Shown here in pieces: positions 44,425-54,733 of a stretch of DNA of 63,710 nt. The notes under the pieces are model-generated. The model saw only the letters and a program-made list of their open reading frames with translations, made no database searches and was not told where the DNA came from. How positions within the stretch are numbered: the first letter of the stretch is position 1; each line of letters starts with the position of its first letter. The position numbers were made by a program, and so were the translations under genes. The DNA is from Alphaproteobacteria bacterium (lineage in GTDB: Bacteria > Pseudomonadota > Alphaproteobacteria > Rhizobiales > Beijerinckiaceae): positions 1 through 63,710 of the forward strand of contig VGCJ01000005.1 of NCBI GenBank assembly GCA_016870035.1, given 5' to 3'.

Positions 44425-46722
44425 TCACCCACCAACATTGAATGCAGCGAGCGCGGCCATATTGACGATGTCAGAATCTTTCGCACCAAGCGGCATGATT
44501 TGAACCGAGCGATCAAGTCCTACAAGCAAAGGGCCAATCACAGTTGATCCTCCGAGCGTTTGCATCATCTTGGTTGAGATCGATGCGGAGTGAAACGCCG
44601 GCATTACAAGCACATTAGCCGTATCCTTCAAACGGCTAAACGGATATTGCGCGAGAAGATCTTTACTGAGCGCCACATCAGCTGCCATTTCACCATCATA
44701 AATAAAATCACAATGGCATGTATCCAAAATTTTCACCGCATCAATGACTTTTGCAGATCGTTCTCCTGGCGGATGACCAAATGTTGAATAAGCAAGCAAA
44801 GCAACGCGCGGCTCATAACCCAAACGACGTGCAACGCTAGCCGCTTCAACCGTTATATCGGCGAGCTCTTCTGCCGTTGGCATTTCAGTGATCGCGGTAT
44901 CAGCGACAATCACCGTACGCCCGCGCGCGATCACAATCGACGCACCCATCAATTTATGACCCGGCTTAGCGTCGATCACATTGAGCACATCATTCAACGC
45001 GACAGAATAATTACGAGTGGCACCCGTTACCATGGCATCCGCATCACCAAGTGCCACCATCGACGCGCCGAAATAATTACGGTCATTATTGATCAAACGT
45101 TGGCAATCACGGAACAGAAAACCCTTGCGCTGCAAGCGTTCATAGAGCGCTTGCGCATATGCGGCATTACGATGCGAGAGACGCGCATTGTGAATTTCAA
45201 TACCGTTTTTGCGATCAAGCTCAATGCCGACAGCAGCGGCGCGCTCACGCACGCGATCTTCGCGGCCAACAAGAATAGCAGTACCGAGTCCCTGATTGAC
45301 GAAGGACATCGCCGCGCGGATGACCTGTTCTTCTTCGCCCTCTGCAAACACAACGCGTTTTGGATAACGCCTCACGCGTTCGAAAATACGCTGCAATGCA
45401 CCCGCAACAGGATCACGCCGCGCGGAGAGTTGCGCTTTATAGGGCTCCATATTTTCAATCGGCTTTTTCGCAACACCTGTTTCCATCGCCGCCTTTGCAA
45501 CAGCCGGCGGAATCGTATAAATCAAGCGTGGATCAAAGGGCACGGGAATGATATAATCACGTCCAAAGCGTGGGCGGGCACCCTGATAGGCAGCAGCGAC
45601 ATCATCCGGCACATCTTCACGCGCGAGATCGGCAAGCGCATAGGCAGCCGCTACTTTCATTTCCATGTTGATGGTTGACGCGCGGCAATCAAGCGCGCCG
45701 CGGAAAATGTAAGGAAAGCCCAAAACATTATTGACCTGATTAGGATAATCCGAACGGCCTGTGGCGATGATCACATCATCACGCACAGCATGCGCTTCTT
45801 CAGGTGTGATTTCCGGATCAGGATTCGCCATTGCAAAAATGATCGGGTTTGGCGCCATGCTTTTGACCATCTCAGCAGATAGCGCACCTTTAGCCGATAA
45901 TCCGAAGAAGACATCCGCACCCTTCATTGCATCTTCCAAAGAGCGCGCTTTGGTTTCAACCGCATGCGCGCTTTTCCATTGGTTCATGCCCTCGGTGCGA
46001 CCTTTGTAAACAACGCCCTTAGTATCGCAGAGAATTACATTCTCGGGCGCAAAGCCCATCGCCTTGATGAGTTCAAGACAGGCGATGCCTGCAGCACCAG
46101 CGCCATTGCAGACAAGCTTTGTCGATTTCATCTCTCGGCCCGTGAGCCGCATTGCGTTCATGATACCCGCAGCCGCGATGATGGCCGTGCCATGCTGGTC
46201 ATCATGAAATACGGGTATATCCATCAATTCGCGCAAGCGCTCTTCGATGATGAAACATTCCGGCGCCTTGATATCCTCGAGATTAATGCCGCCGAAAGAA
46301 GGCCCAAGATAGCGAACAGCATTAATGAATTGATCCGGGTCTTCGGTGTCGACTTCAAGATCAATCGAATCGACATCAGCAAAGCGTTTGAAGAGGACGG
46401 CCTTTCCCTCCATCACAGGCTTTGAGGCAAGTGCGCCAAGATTGCCGAGGCCGAGAATGGCCGTGCCATTGGAAATAACAGCGACGAGATTGCCCTTTGA
46501 TGTGTAATCGAAGGCGAGCGCCGGATTTTCTGCAATCGCTTTGACTGGGACCGCGACGCCGGGGGAGTAAGCAAGCGAGAGATCGCGTTGGGTGGCCATG
46601 GGCTTTGTCGCGACAATCTCGATCTTGCCGGGCCGGCCCATCGCATGGAACTCAAGCGCTTCGGTGTCGCTGATTGTTGGCCGCGTGCGTTTGCTGGGCT
46701 GCTCGTCCTTATTTGCCATCAT
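44425..46722 (-). CDS. maeB: NADP-dependent malic enzyme with C-terminal phosphotransacetylase-like domain
   Basis: The 765-residue protein (ATG 46722, or the next codon) has the malic-enzyme domain first ([56 protein letters not shown]) and from about residue 430 a PTA-like domain ([31 protein letters not shown]). This hybrid is the normal alphaproteobacterial DME/TME form. The PTA part usually has no transacetylase activity and probably serves regulation by acetyl-CoA. It makes pyruvate from malate with NADPH. It is divergent from mutS across 139 bases. Confidence 0.94.
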   Translation of the reverse strand: MMANKDEQPSKRTRPTISDTEALEFHAMGRPGKIEIVATKPMATQRDLSLAYSPGVAVPVKAIAENPALAFDYTSKGNLVAVISNGTAILGLGNLGALASKPVMEGKAVLFKRFADVDSIDLEVDTEDPDQFINAVRYLGPSFGGINLEDIKAPECFIIEERLRELMDIPVFHDDQHGTAIIAAAGIMNAMRLTGREMKSTKLVCNGAGAAGIACLELIKAMGFAPENVILCDTKGVVYKGRTEGMNQWKSAHAVETKARSLEDAMKGADVFFGLSAKGALSAEMVKSMAPNPIIFAMANPDPEITPEEAHAVRDDVIIATGRSDYPNQVNNVLGFPYIFRGALDCRASTINMEMKVAAAYALADLAREDVPDDVAAAYQGARPRFGRDYIIPVPFDPRLIYTIPPAVAKAAMETGVAKKPIENMEPYKAQLSARRDPVAGALQRIFERVRRYPKRVVFAEGEEEQVIRAAMSFVNQGLGTAILVGREDRVRERAAAVGIELDRKNGIEIHNARLSHRNAAYAQALYERLQRKGFLFRDCQRLINNDRNYFGASMVALGDADAMVTGATRNYSVALNDVLNVIDAKPGHKLMGASIVIARGRTVIVADTAITEMPTAEELADITVEAASVARRLGYEPRVALLAYSTFGHPPGERSAKVIDAVKILDTCHCDFIYDGEMAADVALSKDLLAQYPFSRLKDTANVLVMPAFHSASISTKMMQTLGGSTVIGPLLVGLDRSVQIMPLGAKDSDIVNMAALAAFNVGG

Positions 46723-46861
46723 GCCCACCCTGTCTTTTGTGGTTTTTCCCACTCTAAAGGGCGAAAGGTCCCTAAAGCAACCGGGGCGTACCGGACAAAA
46801 ATACTCGGATAAGTCCTCTTGAGGGCGTGAAGCGCGCGAGACCCTTTGCTATGAAAAATCC

Positions 46862-49567
46862 ATGCGCCAAACCCATGACCATTCGACCGAAGACCGCGTC
46901 ACGCCGATGATGGCGCAGTATATTGAGATCAAAGGCGCCAATCCGGATTGCCTGCTTTTCTATCGCATGGGCGATTTCTACGAGCTCTTTTTTGAAGATG
47001 CTGAAATCGCGTCGCGCGCGCTCGGGATCGTGCTCACAAAGCGCGGCAAACATCAGGGTGCTGATATTCCGATGTGTGGAGTGCCGGTTGAACGCGCCGA
47101 TGATTATCTGCAACGTCTTATTGCGGCAGGTCATCGTGTTGCGGTCTGCGAACAACTTGAAGATCCGGCCGAAGCCAAGAAGCGCGGTGCGAAATCGGTT
47201 GTACGGCGCGATGTGACTCGGCGTGTTACTCCCGGCACAATCACTGAAGAACGTCTTCTTGATCCGGGTGAAGCCAATCGCCTTCTTGCTGTGGCGCGAC
47301 AAAGAGCCGATGATCAAGGATGGATTTATGGCATCGCAGCCGCCGATATTTCGACGGGCCATTTTGTAACGATTGAGAGTCAGGAGACAGCGCTACTCGC
47401 AACAATTGCGCGTTTTGCGCCACGTGAAATTCTTCTGCCCGACAGTTTGCTTGATGACCAAGGACCTTTCGGCTCTTTGCTGCGCGATCGGCGCAATGCC
47501 ATCACACCCATGGCGCGCGAAGGTTTTGATGCGTCGTCCGCTGAAAAACGTCTTGAAGTCTATTTTGATGTCGCGACACTTTCAGGCTTTGGCACATTCT
47601 CGCGCGCGGAACTCGTTGCTGCAGCAGCTCTCGTCACTTATGTTGAACGTACACAGAAGGGCATTCGCGCACCACTCGCGCCACCTTCGCGCGAGAGTCA
47701 TGACAGTGTCATGCGCATTGATGCCGCCACGCGTGCCAATCTTGAAATCACGCGGACCCTATCGGGTGAACGACACGGATCTTTACTCGCGTCAATCGAT
47801 CGCACCGTGACACCTGTTGGCGCGCGCCTGCTTGCCGAACGCCTTGCGGGCCCGCTCACAGATCTCGCTGAAATCCGCGGGCGCCATGACGCAATTGCCT
47901 ATTGTCTTGATCGACGCGATCTCCGCCAAACATTGCGCAAGGCACTTAAAAGCGCACCCGATATGTTACGCGCGTTGACGCGTGTGGCGATGGATCGGGG
48001 CGGCCCACGTGATCTTGTGAGCTTAGGTATAGCGCTCTTAACAGTAAAAGAGATTGCGGCGAAGCTTCCAAGCGATCATGCACTTCCGCAAGAAATTGAA
48101 GATGCACGCAAAGCGCTTCTTCGCGTTAATCCGGAACTTCCCAGTCTATTGAACGCCGCACTTGCGGAAGATGTGCCGCTTAATAAACGCGATGGCGGAT
48201 TTATCCGCCAAGGTTTCTCAAAAGAACTCGATGATATCCGCGCCTTGCGGGATGAAAGCCGCAAAGTAATTGCGAAACTGCAAGCCGATTATATCGCACT
48301 TACAGGTGCGCGCGCACTCAGGATCAAATTCAACAATTTTTTGGGCTACTTCATTGAAGTTCCGCAAGCCAATGGCGAAGAATTTTTAAAACCACCGCAT
48401 GTTGAAACCTTCATTCATCGGCAAACCATGCAAGGCGCAATGCGATTTTCAACGGCAGAACTTGCGGAACTTGCCGGAAAAATTGTATCAGCCGGCGATC
48501 GCGCTCTTGCGTTGGAACTTGATCTCTTTTCAATGCTCGCAACCCGCTTGATTGAATCAACGGAAGCGATCCGGCATGCCGCTGATGCGCTCGCCATCAT
48601 CGATGTCGCAACTGCGCTCGCTGAATTAGCTGATGATCTCAATCACACACGCCCCGTGATGACAGACGAGCTTGAATTCATCATTGAAGGGGGACGCCAT
48701 CCGGTTGTTGAGCAAGCGCTTCGACGCTCCGGCGTGTCTTTTGTCGCTAATAAATCGGATCTTTCGCAACCCGAACATGAAAAGGGTGGCCGTATTCTTG
48801 TTGTCACCGGTCCGAATATGGCCGGTAAATCGACCTATCTCAGACAAAACGCGTTGATCGCGATAATGGCACAGGCCGGATGTTTTGTGCCTGCAAAAAA
48901 TGCGCGTATCGGCCGTGTCGATCGTTTGTTTTCGCGCGTGGGGGCCGCGGATGATTTGGCGCGCGGTCGCTCTACCTTCATGGTTGAAATGATCGAAACT
49001 GCCGCCATTCTCAATCAAGCCACACCACAATCGCTCGTGATCCTAGATGAAATCGGACGCGGCACCGCGACTTTTGATGGTCTCTCAATCGCGTGGGCCA
49101 CGATTGAACATCTCCATGAGGTCAATCGTTGCCGCGCGCTTTTTGCGACCCATTTTCATGAGTTAATCGCACTCACTCAAAAATTGCCGCGCCTCAAAAA
49201 TGCGACGATGCGTGTTACTGATCATAAAGGCGAAGTTATATTTTTACATGAAGTGATTGCGGGTGCTGCGGATCGGTCTTACGGCATTCACGTGGCGCGT
49301 CTTGCCGGTTTGCCGCGCAGCGTGGTTGATCGTGCATCGATGATTCTTGCGGAGCTTGAAGCGTCCGACCGGCATTCATCGGTTGATGTTATGCTTGATG
49401 AATTGCCGCTCTTCTCGACAATGGTGAAACAAAGCTCTTCGCGTATTGTGAGCGGTCCGGATCCACTGCACGAAGCGCTTGAGTCAATTCATCCGGATGA
49501 TCTTACACCAAAAGATGCACTTGAAGCGCTTTACAACTTAAAAAGCTTGCAGAGAAATCATAGTTGA
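46862..49567 (+). CDS. mutS: DNA mismatch repair protein MutS
   Basis: The 901-residue protein has the mismatch-contact motif [11 protein letters not shown] (Phe-x-Glu type; residues near 34-44), the connector, lever and clamp regions, and an intact ATPase: [13 protein letters not shown] (Walker A), [18 protein letters not shown] (Walker B/D-loop) and the conserved ATHFHEL. It recognises base mismatches and recruits MutL. Length is normal for alphaproteobacteria. Starts at ATG 46862. The integrity of mutS argues that the broken genes downstream are not due to a mutator background. Confidence 0.95.
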   Translation: MRQTHDHSTEDRVTPMMAQYIEIKGANPDCLLFYRMGDFYELFFEDAEIASRALGIVLTKRGKHQGADIPMCGVPVERADDYLQRLIAAGHRVAVCEQLEDPAEAKKRGAKSVVRRDVTRRVTPGTITEERLLDPGEANRLLAVARQRADDQGWIYGIAAADISTGHFVTIESQETALLATIARFAPREILLPDSLLDDQGPFGSLLRDRRNAITPMAREGFDASSAEKRLEVYFDVATLSGFGTFSRAELVAAAALVTYVERTQKGIRAPLAPPSRESHDSVMRIDAATRANLEITRTLSGERHGSLLASIDRTVTPVGARLLAERLAGPLTDLAEIRGRHDAIAYCLDRRDLRQTLRKALKSAPDMLRALTRVAMDRGGPRDLVSLGIALLTVKEIAAKLPSDHALPQEIEDARKALLRVNPELPSLLNAALAEDVPLNKRDGGFIRQGFSKELDDIRALRDESRKVIAKLQADYIALTGARALRIKFNNFLGYFIEVPQANGEEFLKPPHVETFIHRQTMQGAMRFSTAELAELAGKIVSAGDRALALELDLFSMLATRLIESTEAIRHAADALAIIDVATALAELADDLNHTRPVMTDELEFIIEGGRHPVVEQALRRSGVSFVANKSDLSQPEHEKGGRILVVTGPNMAGKSTYLRQNALIAIMAQAGCFVPAKNARIGRVDRLFSRVGAADDLARGRSTFMVEMIETAAILNQATPQSLVILDEIGRGTATFDGLSIAWATIEHLHEVNRCRALFATHFHELIALTQKLPRLKNATMRVTDHKGEVIFLHEVIAGAADRSYGIHVARLAGLPRSVVDRASMILAELEASDRHSSVDVMLDELPLFSTMVKQSSSRIVSGPDPLHEALESIHPDDLTPKDALEALYNLKSLQRNHS

Positions 49568-49603
49568 GCATCAATATATAGAAGTTGAAAAAAGGCAAAA
49601 AAG

Positions 49604-50688
49604 ATGAGCGATGCACTGAATAATCGAGTAAGTCAGAGCGCTTCTCCCGAATTTCGTGAACATTCGTTTGTCTTCAGCGGTGGAACATTCACTTACTTCA
49701 AAATCTGGATCATCAATGTTCTACTCTCGATCATCACGATTAGGATTTATTCTGCTTGGGCCAAAGTACGACGCCTTCGTTATTTCTATCAGAATATAAC
49801 GCTTGACGGATATCATTTTGATTATCATGCCGAGCTAGTAAAGATTCTCATCGGACGTTTTATCGTTGTTGGCACGCTTATTCTTTACAATATTCTTGTG
49901 GCGATCTCACCCTTTTTCACCATTCTTTTGATCGGCTATATTTTTCTCTTGCCTGTCATCATCAATTCCTCACTGTCTTTTTCGCTCCGCATGACAAGTT
50001 TCCGGGATATTCGCTTCGGTTTTCGCGGCGATTATTGGCCGGCTTTGGGATCTATGTTCTGCTGCCGATTGCAGTTCTGTTGACAGGCGGTTTGGCTCTC
50101 CCCTTCTTCACCAAAGCGAGTTGGCGCTATATCGGCAGTCGTATGCGTTACGGTGCCATCCGCGCGGAAATCGCTCCGCCGCTCGGCGCCATCACGGCGC
50201 AATTCGGTCTTTCCATTCTCGTGCTCATCATCGCGATGGTTCCTTTTACAGCATTGCCACTTTATTTTCATCACCTGATGGCCGAGGAGATGGTTGACGA
50301 CATGTCAGGCGGAATTTCATCTTTCTCGGCCTGGCACTCGCTCTTCGTCTCATTTTATTTTGGACTGATTATTGCCTCGATTTTTTATCGCACGGGCACG
50401 CGTAATGTGGCGCTCTCAACGCTCGTTTTTGATCGACGTCATCGCGTGCGCTCATTTATCGGAAGGGGCGCGATGATCTGGATCACGCTAAGCAATTTGG
50501 TTGCGGTTCTTTTGACCCTTGGCCTCGCTTGGCCTTGGGCTGAAGTGAGACGGTGGCGTTATCAAGCCGCCCATCTTATGCTGCTGTGTCAAGACCCGCT
50601 TGATAATATCAGCGGCATGTCTGGCGCCGCAGGCGACATCACTGCTGCGGAATTTGTGGATATTGAAGGCTTTGATTGTGGTCTTTGA
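49604..50688 (+). pseudogene. DUF898 (YjgN-family) membrane protein, frameshifted
   Basis: Two frames make one protein. The first (from ATG 49604) reads HSFVFSGGTFTYFKIWIINVL, FYQNITLDGYHFDYHA and RFGFRGDYWPAL, then goes off frame to a stop at 50083. Family sequence resumes one frame back at GIYVLLPIAVLLTGGLALPFF and continues through WPWAEVRRWRY to 50688. The break lies near 50047-50052 and is fixed by restoring one base after the GGG there. No slippery heptamer or pairing suggests programmed shifting. Intact members are multi-pass inner-membrane proteins of unknown function. It follows mutS by 36 bases, with AAAAAGGCAAAAAAG ahead of the ATG. Confidence 0.8.
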
Positions 50689-50707
50689 GTGAGCCGCGAC
50701 ATGACGC

Positions 50708-50731
50708 CACCCTGTCACATGTGACAGGGTG
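50708..50731. promoter_or_regulatory. Perfect 24-bp palindrome between two broken genes
   Basis: The half-site CACCCTGTCACA is followed directly by its exact complement, 12 bp each side with no spacer. It lies 20 bases after the DUF898 remnant stop and 112 bases before comM. The centre TGTCACATGTGACA recalls sites of CRP/FNR-family or GntR-type dimers, but matches no consensus I can name. No T-tract follows, so it is not a typical terminator. The rest of the 154-base gap shows nothing else. Confidence 0.5.
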
Positions 50732-50842
50732 TAGAGACGGCGCGTGCTTGTGTGATCGAAGTGCCATGCCTGACACCCGCCCCGCATTTTATCCGACTGA
50801 TGTAGCTCCCCTTCGTTTCGCCACGGATAAGGGCTTGCGCCG

Positions 50843-52375
50843 ATGGTCGTAAGGGTTTCAACCGTCGCCTTTGAAGGCGTCAACGCGAAACCCGTCGATG
50901 TTCAAGTGCAAGTTATGCCGGGGCGGGTTCTTTTCAATATTGTCGGCCTGCCGGATAAATCGGTTGGTGAATCGCGTGAACGCGTGCGCGGCGCGTTGGC
51001 CGCAGTGGGCCTTGCGTTGCCGACCCGTCGGATCACGATCAATCTCGCGCCCGCCGATATGCCGAAAGAAGGCAGTCATTTTGATTTACCCATCGCGCTT
51101 GGCTTAATGGCCGCGATTGGCGCTTTGCCCTCCGACGCCCTCGAAGGTTTTGTGGTTTTGGGCGAGCTCGGTCTAGATGGTTCACTCGCGCCCGTAGCGG
51201 GGATTTTGCCTGCGGCTGTCGCTACACATGAACGTGGATTTGGATTAATATGTCCGGTGGCCTCAGGTGCCGAGGCAGCTTGGGCCGCTGCCGATCTTCC
51301 CATTCTGGCACTGCGCTCTTTGATCCAGCTCGCCAATCATTTCAAAGACATATAAATTTTATCGCGCCCTGCCCCCGCGATCCGTAAAGACGGCCAACCG
51401 CTGCCGGATATGGCCGAACTCAAAGGGCAAGACAGCGCGCGTCGCGTGCTCGAAATCGCAGCTGCTGGCGGACATAATCTTCTTTTCTCCGGTCCCCCCG
51501 GTGCAGGCAAATCCATGCTCGCGTCACGCTTGCCTTCGATTTTACCTCCACTTACGCCACCCGAATTGCTTGAAGTCTCGATGATCCATTCGATTGCGGG
51601 TTTGCTTGATGAGCTAGGACTGACGGATCGAAAGCCCTTTCGCGCACCGCATCATTCCGCGTCCATGGCCGCCCTTGTCGGTCGTGGCACGCAAGCGCGT
51701 CCCGGCGAAGTGTCACTTGCGCATCGTGATGTTTTGTTTCTCGATGAATTACCGGAATTTCAACCGCAAGCTCTCGACTGTCTTCGTCAGCCGCTTGAAA
51801 CAGGAGAAGCGGTGATCGCACGCGTGCAGCATCGCATCGCCTATCCGGCGCGGTTTCAGCTCATCGCCACGATGAATCCTTGCCGCTGCGGACATGCAAC
51901 GGATACCGGCTATGCGTGTCGCAAAGCGCCGAATGCGGTGTGCATGGCGCAATATCAATCGCGCATTTCCGGCCCTTGTCTTGATCGTACTGATTTGACG
52001 ATTGATGTCTCCGCTGTGACGCCCGGCGATTTATTATCCGCCCAGAAAAGCGAAACATCTGAATCGATTGGGCGGCGGGTGAGTGTTGCGAGGCAAAGGT
52101 AAATTCACCGCTATCAGGCGCATGCATTAGGGATTGAGACAACCAATGCGACTTGTCGTGTCTGTTTGCTTGATCAAATTGCCGCGCCGGAGGAAGCGGG
52201 CATTGCCCTCATTCGCAGCGCAGCCGACCGCATGAACCTGACCGCTCGCGGTTTTCATCGCGTTTTAAAAGTCTCCCGCACGCTCGCCGATCTCGACGGC
52301 ACCGAGACCATTAAACAGATTCACATTGCCGAGGTCCTGTCCTATCGCGCCGCGCCTGTTCATGGGTCGCATTAA
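50843..52375 (+). pseudogene. comM: ComM/YifB-family AAA+ helicase gene broken by two in-frame TAA codons
   Basis: One reading frame encodes the whole family length in three blocks. Block 1 (50843-51355) is the N-terminal Lon-S5-like domain (VGLPDKSVGESRERVRGAL). TAA at 51353-51355 interrupts it; the same frame goes on as ILSRPAPAIRKDGQPLPDM and AELKGQ, GPPGAGKSM (Walker A), LFLDELPEF (Walker B), CRCGH, and hits TAA at 52100-52102 after VARQR. It resumes as IHRYQAHALG and ends with LTARGFHRVLKVSRTLADLDG at 52375. Family alignments normally have Gln near both breaks (KGTQVL and ERQ), so CAA to TAA changes would explain them. ComM drives branch migration in natural transformation. Confidence 0.88.
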
Positions 52376-52380
52376 CGGCA

Positions 52381-52398
52381 CTGTCATAAAATGGTCGA
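52381..52398 (+). promoter_or_regulatory. Candidate Pho box upstream of olsB
   Basis: CTGTCATAAAATGGTCGA begins with a perfect half-site CTGTCAT, a 4-base AAAA spacer and a degenerate second half TGGTCGA. Against the E. coli phoA box (CTGTCATAAAGTTGTCAC) 14 of 18 bases agree. It ends 67 bases before the chosen olsB ATG (52466), a comfortable promoter distance. In Sinorhizobium, olsB is known to be induced by phosphate starvation through PhoB. Confidence 0.5.
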
Positions 52399-52465
52399 GG
52401 AGATGTGATGAAATCTTCTGGAAAAGAACGAATCACGCACATAATGGCCAAAAGGATAAATGACC

Positions 52466-53353
52466 ATGATCGATCTTGGCGAAGGTTTTCGGGAATGGAC
52501 GCAAGATCAAGCGGCACAGCGTTTGATCCGGACCCTCATGGATGATGCAGATTTTGATCCCGCCTATAGTCTCGGTCGCATTGGATCGCTCGAGGTGCGC
52601 CTTGCGGCAACGAAAACAGAAATCAAAAAAGCACAAAGCCTTCGCTTCAAAGTCTTTTACGAAGAAATGCATGCAACACCCGATTTGATCTCGCGACTAA
52701 AACGTCGAGATATCGATCCGTTTGATACGCATTGCGATCATCTTCTTGTTTTGGATCACAAAGACAACAAGCCAAAAGTCATCGGTACTTATCGACTGTT
52801 ACGTCAAAATATAGCGGCGCGCGAACGCGGATTTTATACTGCAAGCGAATTTGATATTGCCCCTATACTTGCCGCCCATCCGGCTGCGCGATTTCTCGAA
52901 CTCGGGCGGTCCTGCGTTTTGAAAGCCTATCGCGATAAACGCACGGTTGAATTACTTTGGCATGGTATTTGGACCTATGTCCGCAGGCACAAAATCGACA
53001 TCATGTTCGGTTGCGCAAGCCTCTCTGGCACAAACCCCGAGGCGCTTGCTTTGCCCTTGAGCTTTCTCCATCACACAGCAAGAGCCGAAGGAATTCTGGC
53101 GGCAAAGCCGGTTTCAGGGCGCGCCATCAATATGAATCTTATGGGCTCTGATATGATTGATGCCCGCAAAGCGCTTCATGCTCTACCGCCCTTAATCAAA
53201 GGCTATTTGCGTTTGGGCGCACGCTTTGGCGATGGCGCAGTCATTGATCGGCAATTCGGCACAACCGACGTGCTGGTTATTCTGCCCGTTTCGGCCATCA
53301 ATCCGCGCTATATTGATTATTACGGCGAAGAGGCGACCCGCTACGCTGCTTAA
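52466..53353 (+). CDS. olsB: L-ornithine N-alpha-acyltransferase (OlsB family)
   Basis: The 295-residue GNAT-fold protein contains the OlsB-family landmarks: RLAATKTEIKKAQSLRFKVFYEEM, HCDHLLVLD, VIGTYRLLR, ARFLELGRSCVLKAYRDKR and LFGCASLSG-like text (IMFGCASLSGT). It transfers a 3-hydroxyacyl group from ACP to the alpha-amino group of ornithine, giving lyso-ornithine lipid, which an OlsA-type acyltransferase completes; the gene at 300 is a candidate. I start at 52466, 10 bases after AAGGA, rather than at the ATG two codons earlier. A Pho-box-like repeat lies upstream. It follows the comM remnant. Confidence 0.87.
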   Translation: MIDLGEGFREWTQDQAAQRLIRTLMDDADFDPAYSLGRIGSLEVRLAATKTEIKKAQSLRFKVFYEEMHATPDLISRLKRRDIDPFDTHCDHLLVLDHKDNKPKVIGTYRLLRQNIAARERGFYTASEFDIAPILAAHPAARFLELGRSCVLKAYRDKRTVELLWHGIWTYVRRHKIDIMFGCASLSGTNPEALALPLSFLHHTARAEGILAAKPVSGRAINMNLMGSDMIDARKALHALPPLIKGYLRLGARFGDGAVIDRQFGTTDVLVILPVSAINPRYIDYYGEEATRYAA

Positions 53354-53377
53354 AAAATCTCTGTTGATTTTCTAAAA

Positions 53378-53404
53378 CCCTTGTAGAGACTTGCGGCACA
53401 AGGG
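53378..53404 (+). other. Hairpin that covers the deoA ribosome-binding site
   Basis: CCCTTGT (53378-53384) is complementary to ACAAGGG (53398-53404) across a 13-base loop. The right arm includes the AAGGGG part of the deoA Shine-Dalgarno sequence (AGGGGGG, 53401-53407), 3-9 bases before the ATG at 53411. Folding would hide the site, so translation could be controlled. The stem is only 7 bp. Confidence 0.4.
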
Positions 53405-53410
53405 GGGCTC

Positions 53411-54733
53411 ATGATTCCGCAAGAACTCATCCGTAAAAAACGCGATGGCGGCGCTTTGTCTGCCAATGAGATTTATCGCTTCATCGATGGCATGACGTCC
53501 GGCGCCGTGAGCGACGCGCAAATCGCCGCTTTTGCAATGGCGGTGTTTTTCAACGGCATGACACGCGATGAACGGGTCGCACTCACCCGCGCGATGACCC
53601 ATTCGGGCACTGTCCTTGAGTGGTCTGACTTTCCAGGGCCGATGCTTGATAAACATTCTACCGGCGGCATCGGTGATACAGTCAGCCTCATTCTCGCGCA
53701 GGCTATTGCTGCATGCGGTGGTTATGTGCCGATGATTTCGGGACGCGGACTTGGGCATACAGGCGGTACGCTTGATAAGCTTGATTCAATTCCCGGTTAC
53801 CTCTCGCAACCCGACCTTGCTTTGTTTCGCAAAACTGTAAAGGAGGTCGGCACTGCCATCATCGGGCAAACACGCGATCTCGCTCCCGCTGATCGCAAAC
53901 TCTATGCGCTGCGTGATGTCACGGCGACTGTTGAATCGATTCCACTGATCACGGCATCTATCCTTTCAAAAAAACTCGCCTCGGGTTTGAATGGTTTGGC
54001 GATGGATGTGAAAACCGGTTCAGGCGCGTTTATGGCGAAACTCGATGACGCGCGGGAACTCGCACACAGCATCGCTGATGTTGCGACCGCCGCAGGATTG
54101 CCAACGACGGCGCTCATCACTGATATGAATGAACCACTCGCGGATGCAGCAGGCAATGCCCTTGAAGTGAAAGTGGCGATTGATCACCTCACCGGCGCTC
54201 GGCGTACGCAAAAACTTCATGATGTCACTGTGGCGCTCGGTGTTGAAATGTTGATCACGGGAAAGCTCGCCTCACATCAAGACGAAGCGCGTGCGAAAAT
54301 TGAAGCCGCATTCTCTTCCGGTGCGGCGGCATCTATTTTTTCGAAAATGGTTGCTGCACTTGGCGGACCGAAAGATTTGCTTGAACACCCGGATCAATAT
54401 CTGCCGCACGCGCATCTTATTAAGCCTGCTTTTGCAGAACAAGAGGGTTATATCACCGAGATTTCTACACGCGATCTTGGAGTGGCCATCATCGGTTTAG
54501 GGGGCGGACGCAAACGTGCAGAGGATCAAATCGATCCTTCCGTTGGATTGAGCGAACTTCTTCCTATTGGTACCTTTTGTCACAAAGGCGATCCGCTCTG
54601 TTTGATTCATGCGCGTAACGAGACAGATTTTGATCTTGCTCATGCGGCGATCAAGAGCGCCTTTAAATTATCGTCGACAAAGCCAGCACTAACACCGCTC
54701 ATTCTTGAACGGATCACATCGGATCTCACATGA
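53411..54733 (+). CDS. deoA: Thymidine phosphorylase
   Basis: The 440-residue protein equals E. coli DeoA in length. It begins IPQELIRKKRDGGALSANEI, has the phosphate-binding DKHSTGGIGDTVSLILAQ and the nucleoside site region SGRGLGHTGGTLDKLDSIPG, and the family loop DVKTGSGAFM. It cleaves thymidine to thymine and deoxyribose-1-phosphate in nucleoside salvage. The ribosome site is unusually strong (AGGGGGG), though partly covered by a possible hairpin. The ghrA gene overlaps its stop by 4 bases (ATGA). Confidence 0.93.
   Translation: MIPQELIRKKRDGGALSANEIYRFIDGMTSGAVSDAQIAAFAMAVFFNGMTRDERVALTRAMTHSGTVLEWSDFPGPMLDKHSTGGIGDTVSLILAQAIAACGGYVPMISGRGLGHTGGTLDKLDSIPGYLSQPDLALFRKTVKEVGTAIIGQTRDLAPADRKLYALRDVTATVESIPLITASILSKKLASGLNGLAMDVKTGSGAFMAKLDDARELAHSIADVATAAGLPTTALITDMNEPLADAAGNALEVKVAIDHLTGARRTQKLHDVTVALGVEMLITGKLASHQDEARAKIEAAFSSGAAASIFSKMVAALGGPKDLLEHPDQYLPHAHLIKPAFAEQEGYITEISTRDLGVAIIGLGGGRKRAEDQIDPSVGLSELLPIGTFCHKGDPLCLIHARNETDFDLAHAAIKSAFKLSSTKPALTPLILERITSDLT

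Noticed and set aside
50036-50083. Programmed -1 frameshift in the DUF898 gene.
   Set aside because: No slippery heptamer or downstream pairing is visible, and the family is normally one continuous frame.
51353-52102. TAA might be recoded (for example as Gln) in this organism, since TAA breaks comM twice and the permease once.
   Set aside because: Several intact genes here end in TAA at the right family length (the PfkB gene at 3271-3273, the M42 gene, BtpA), so TAA works as a stop.
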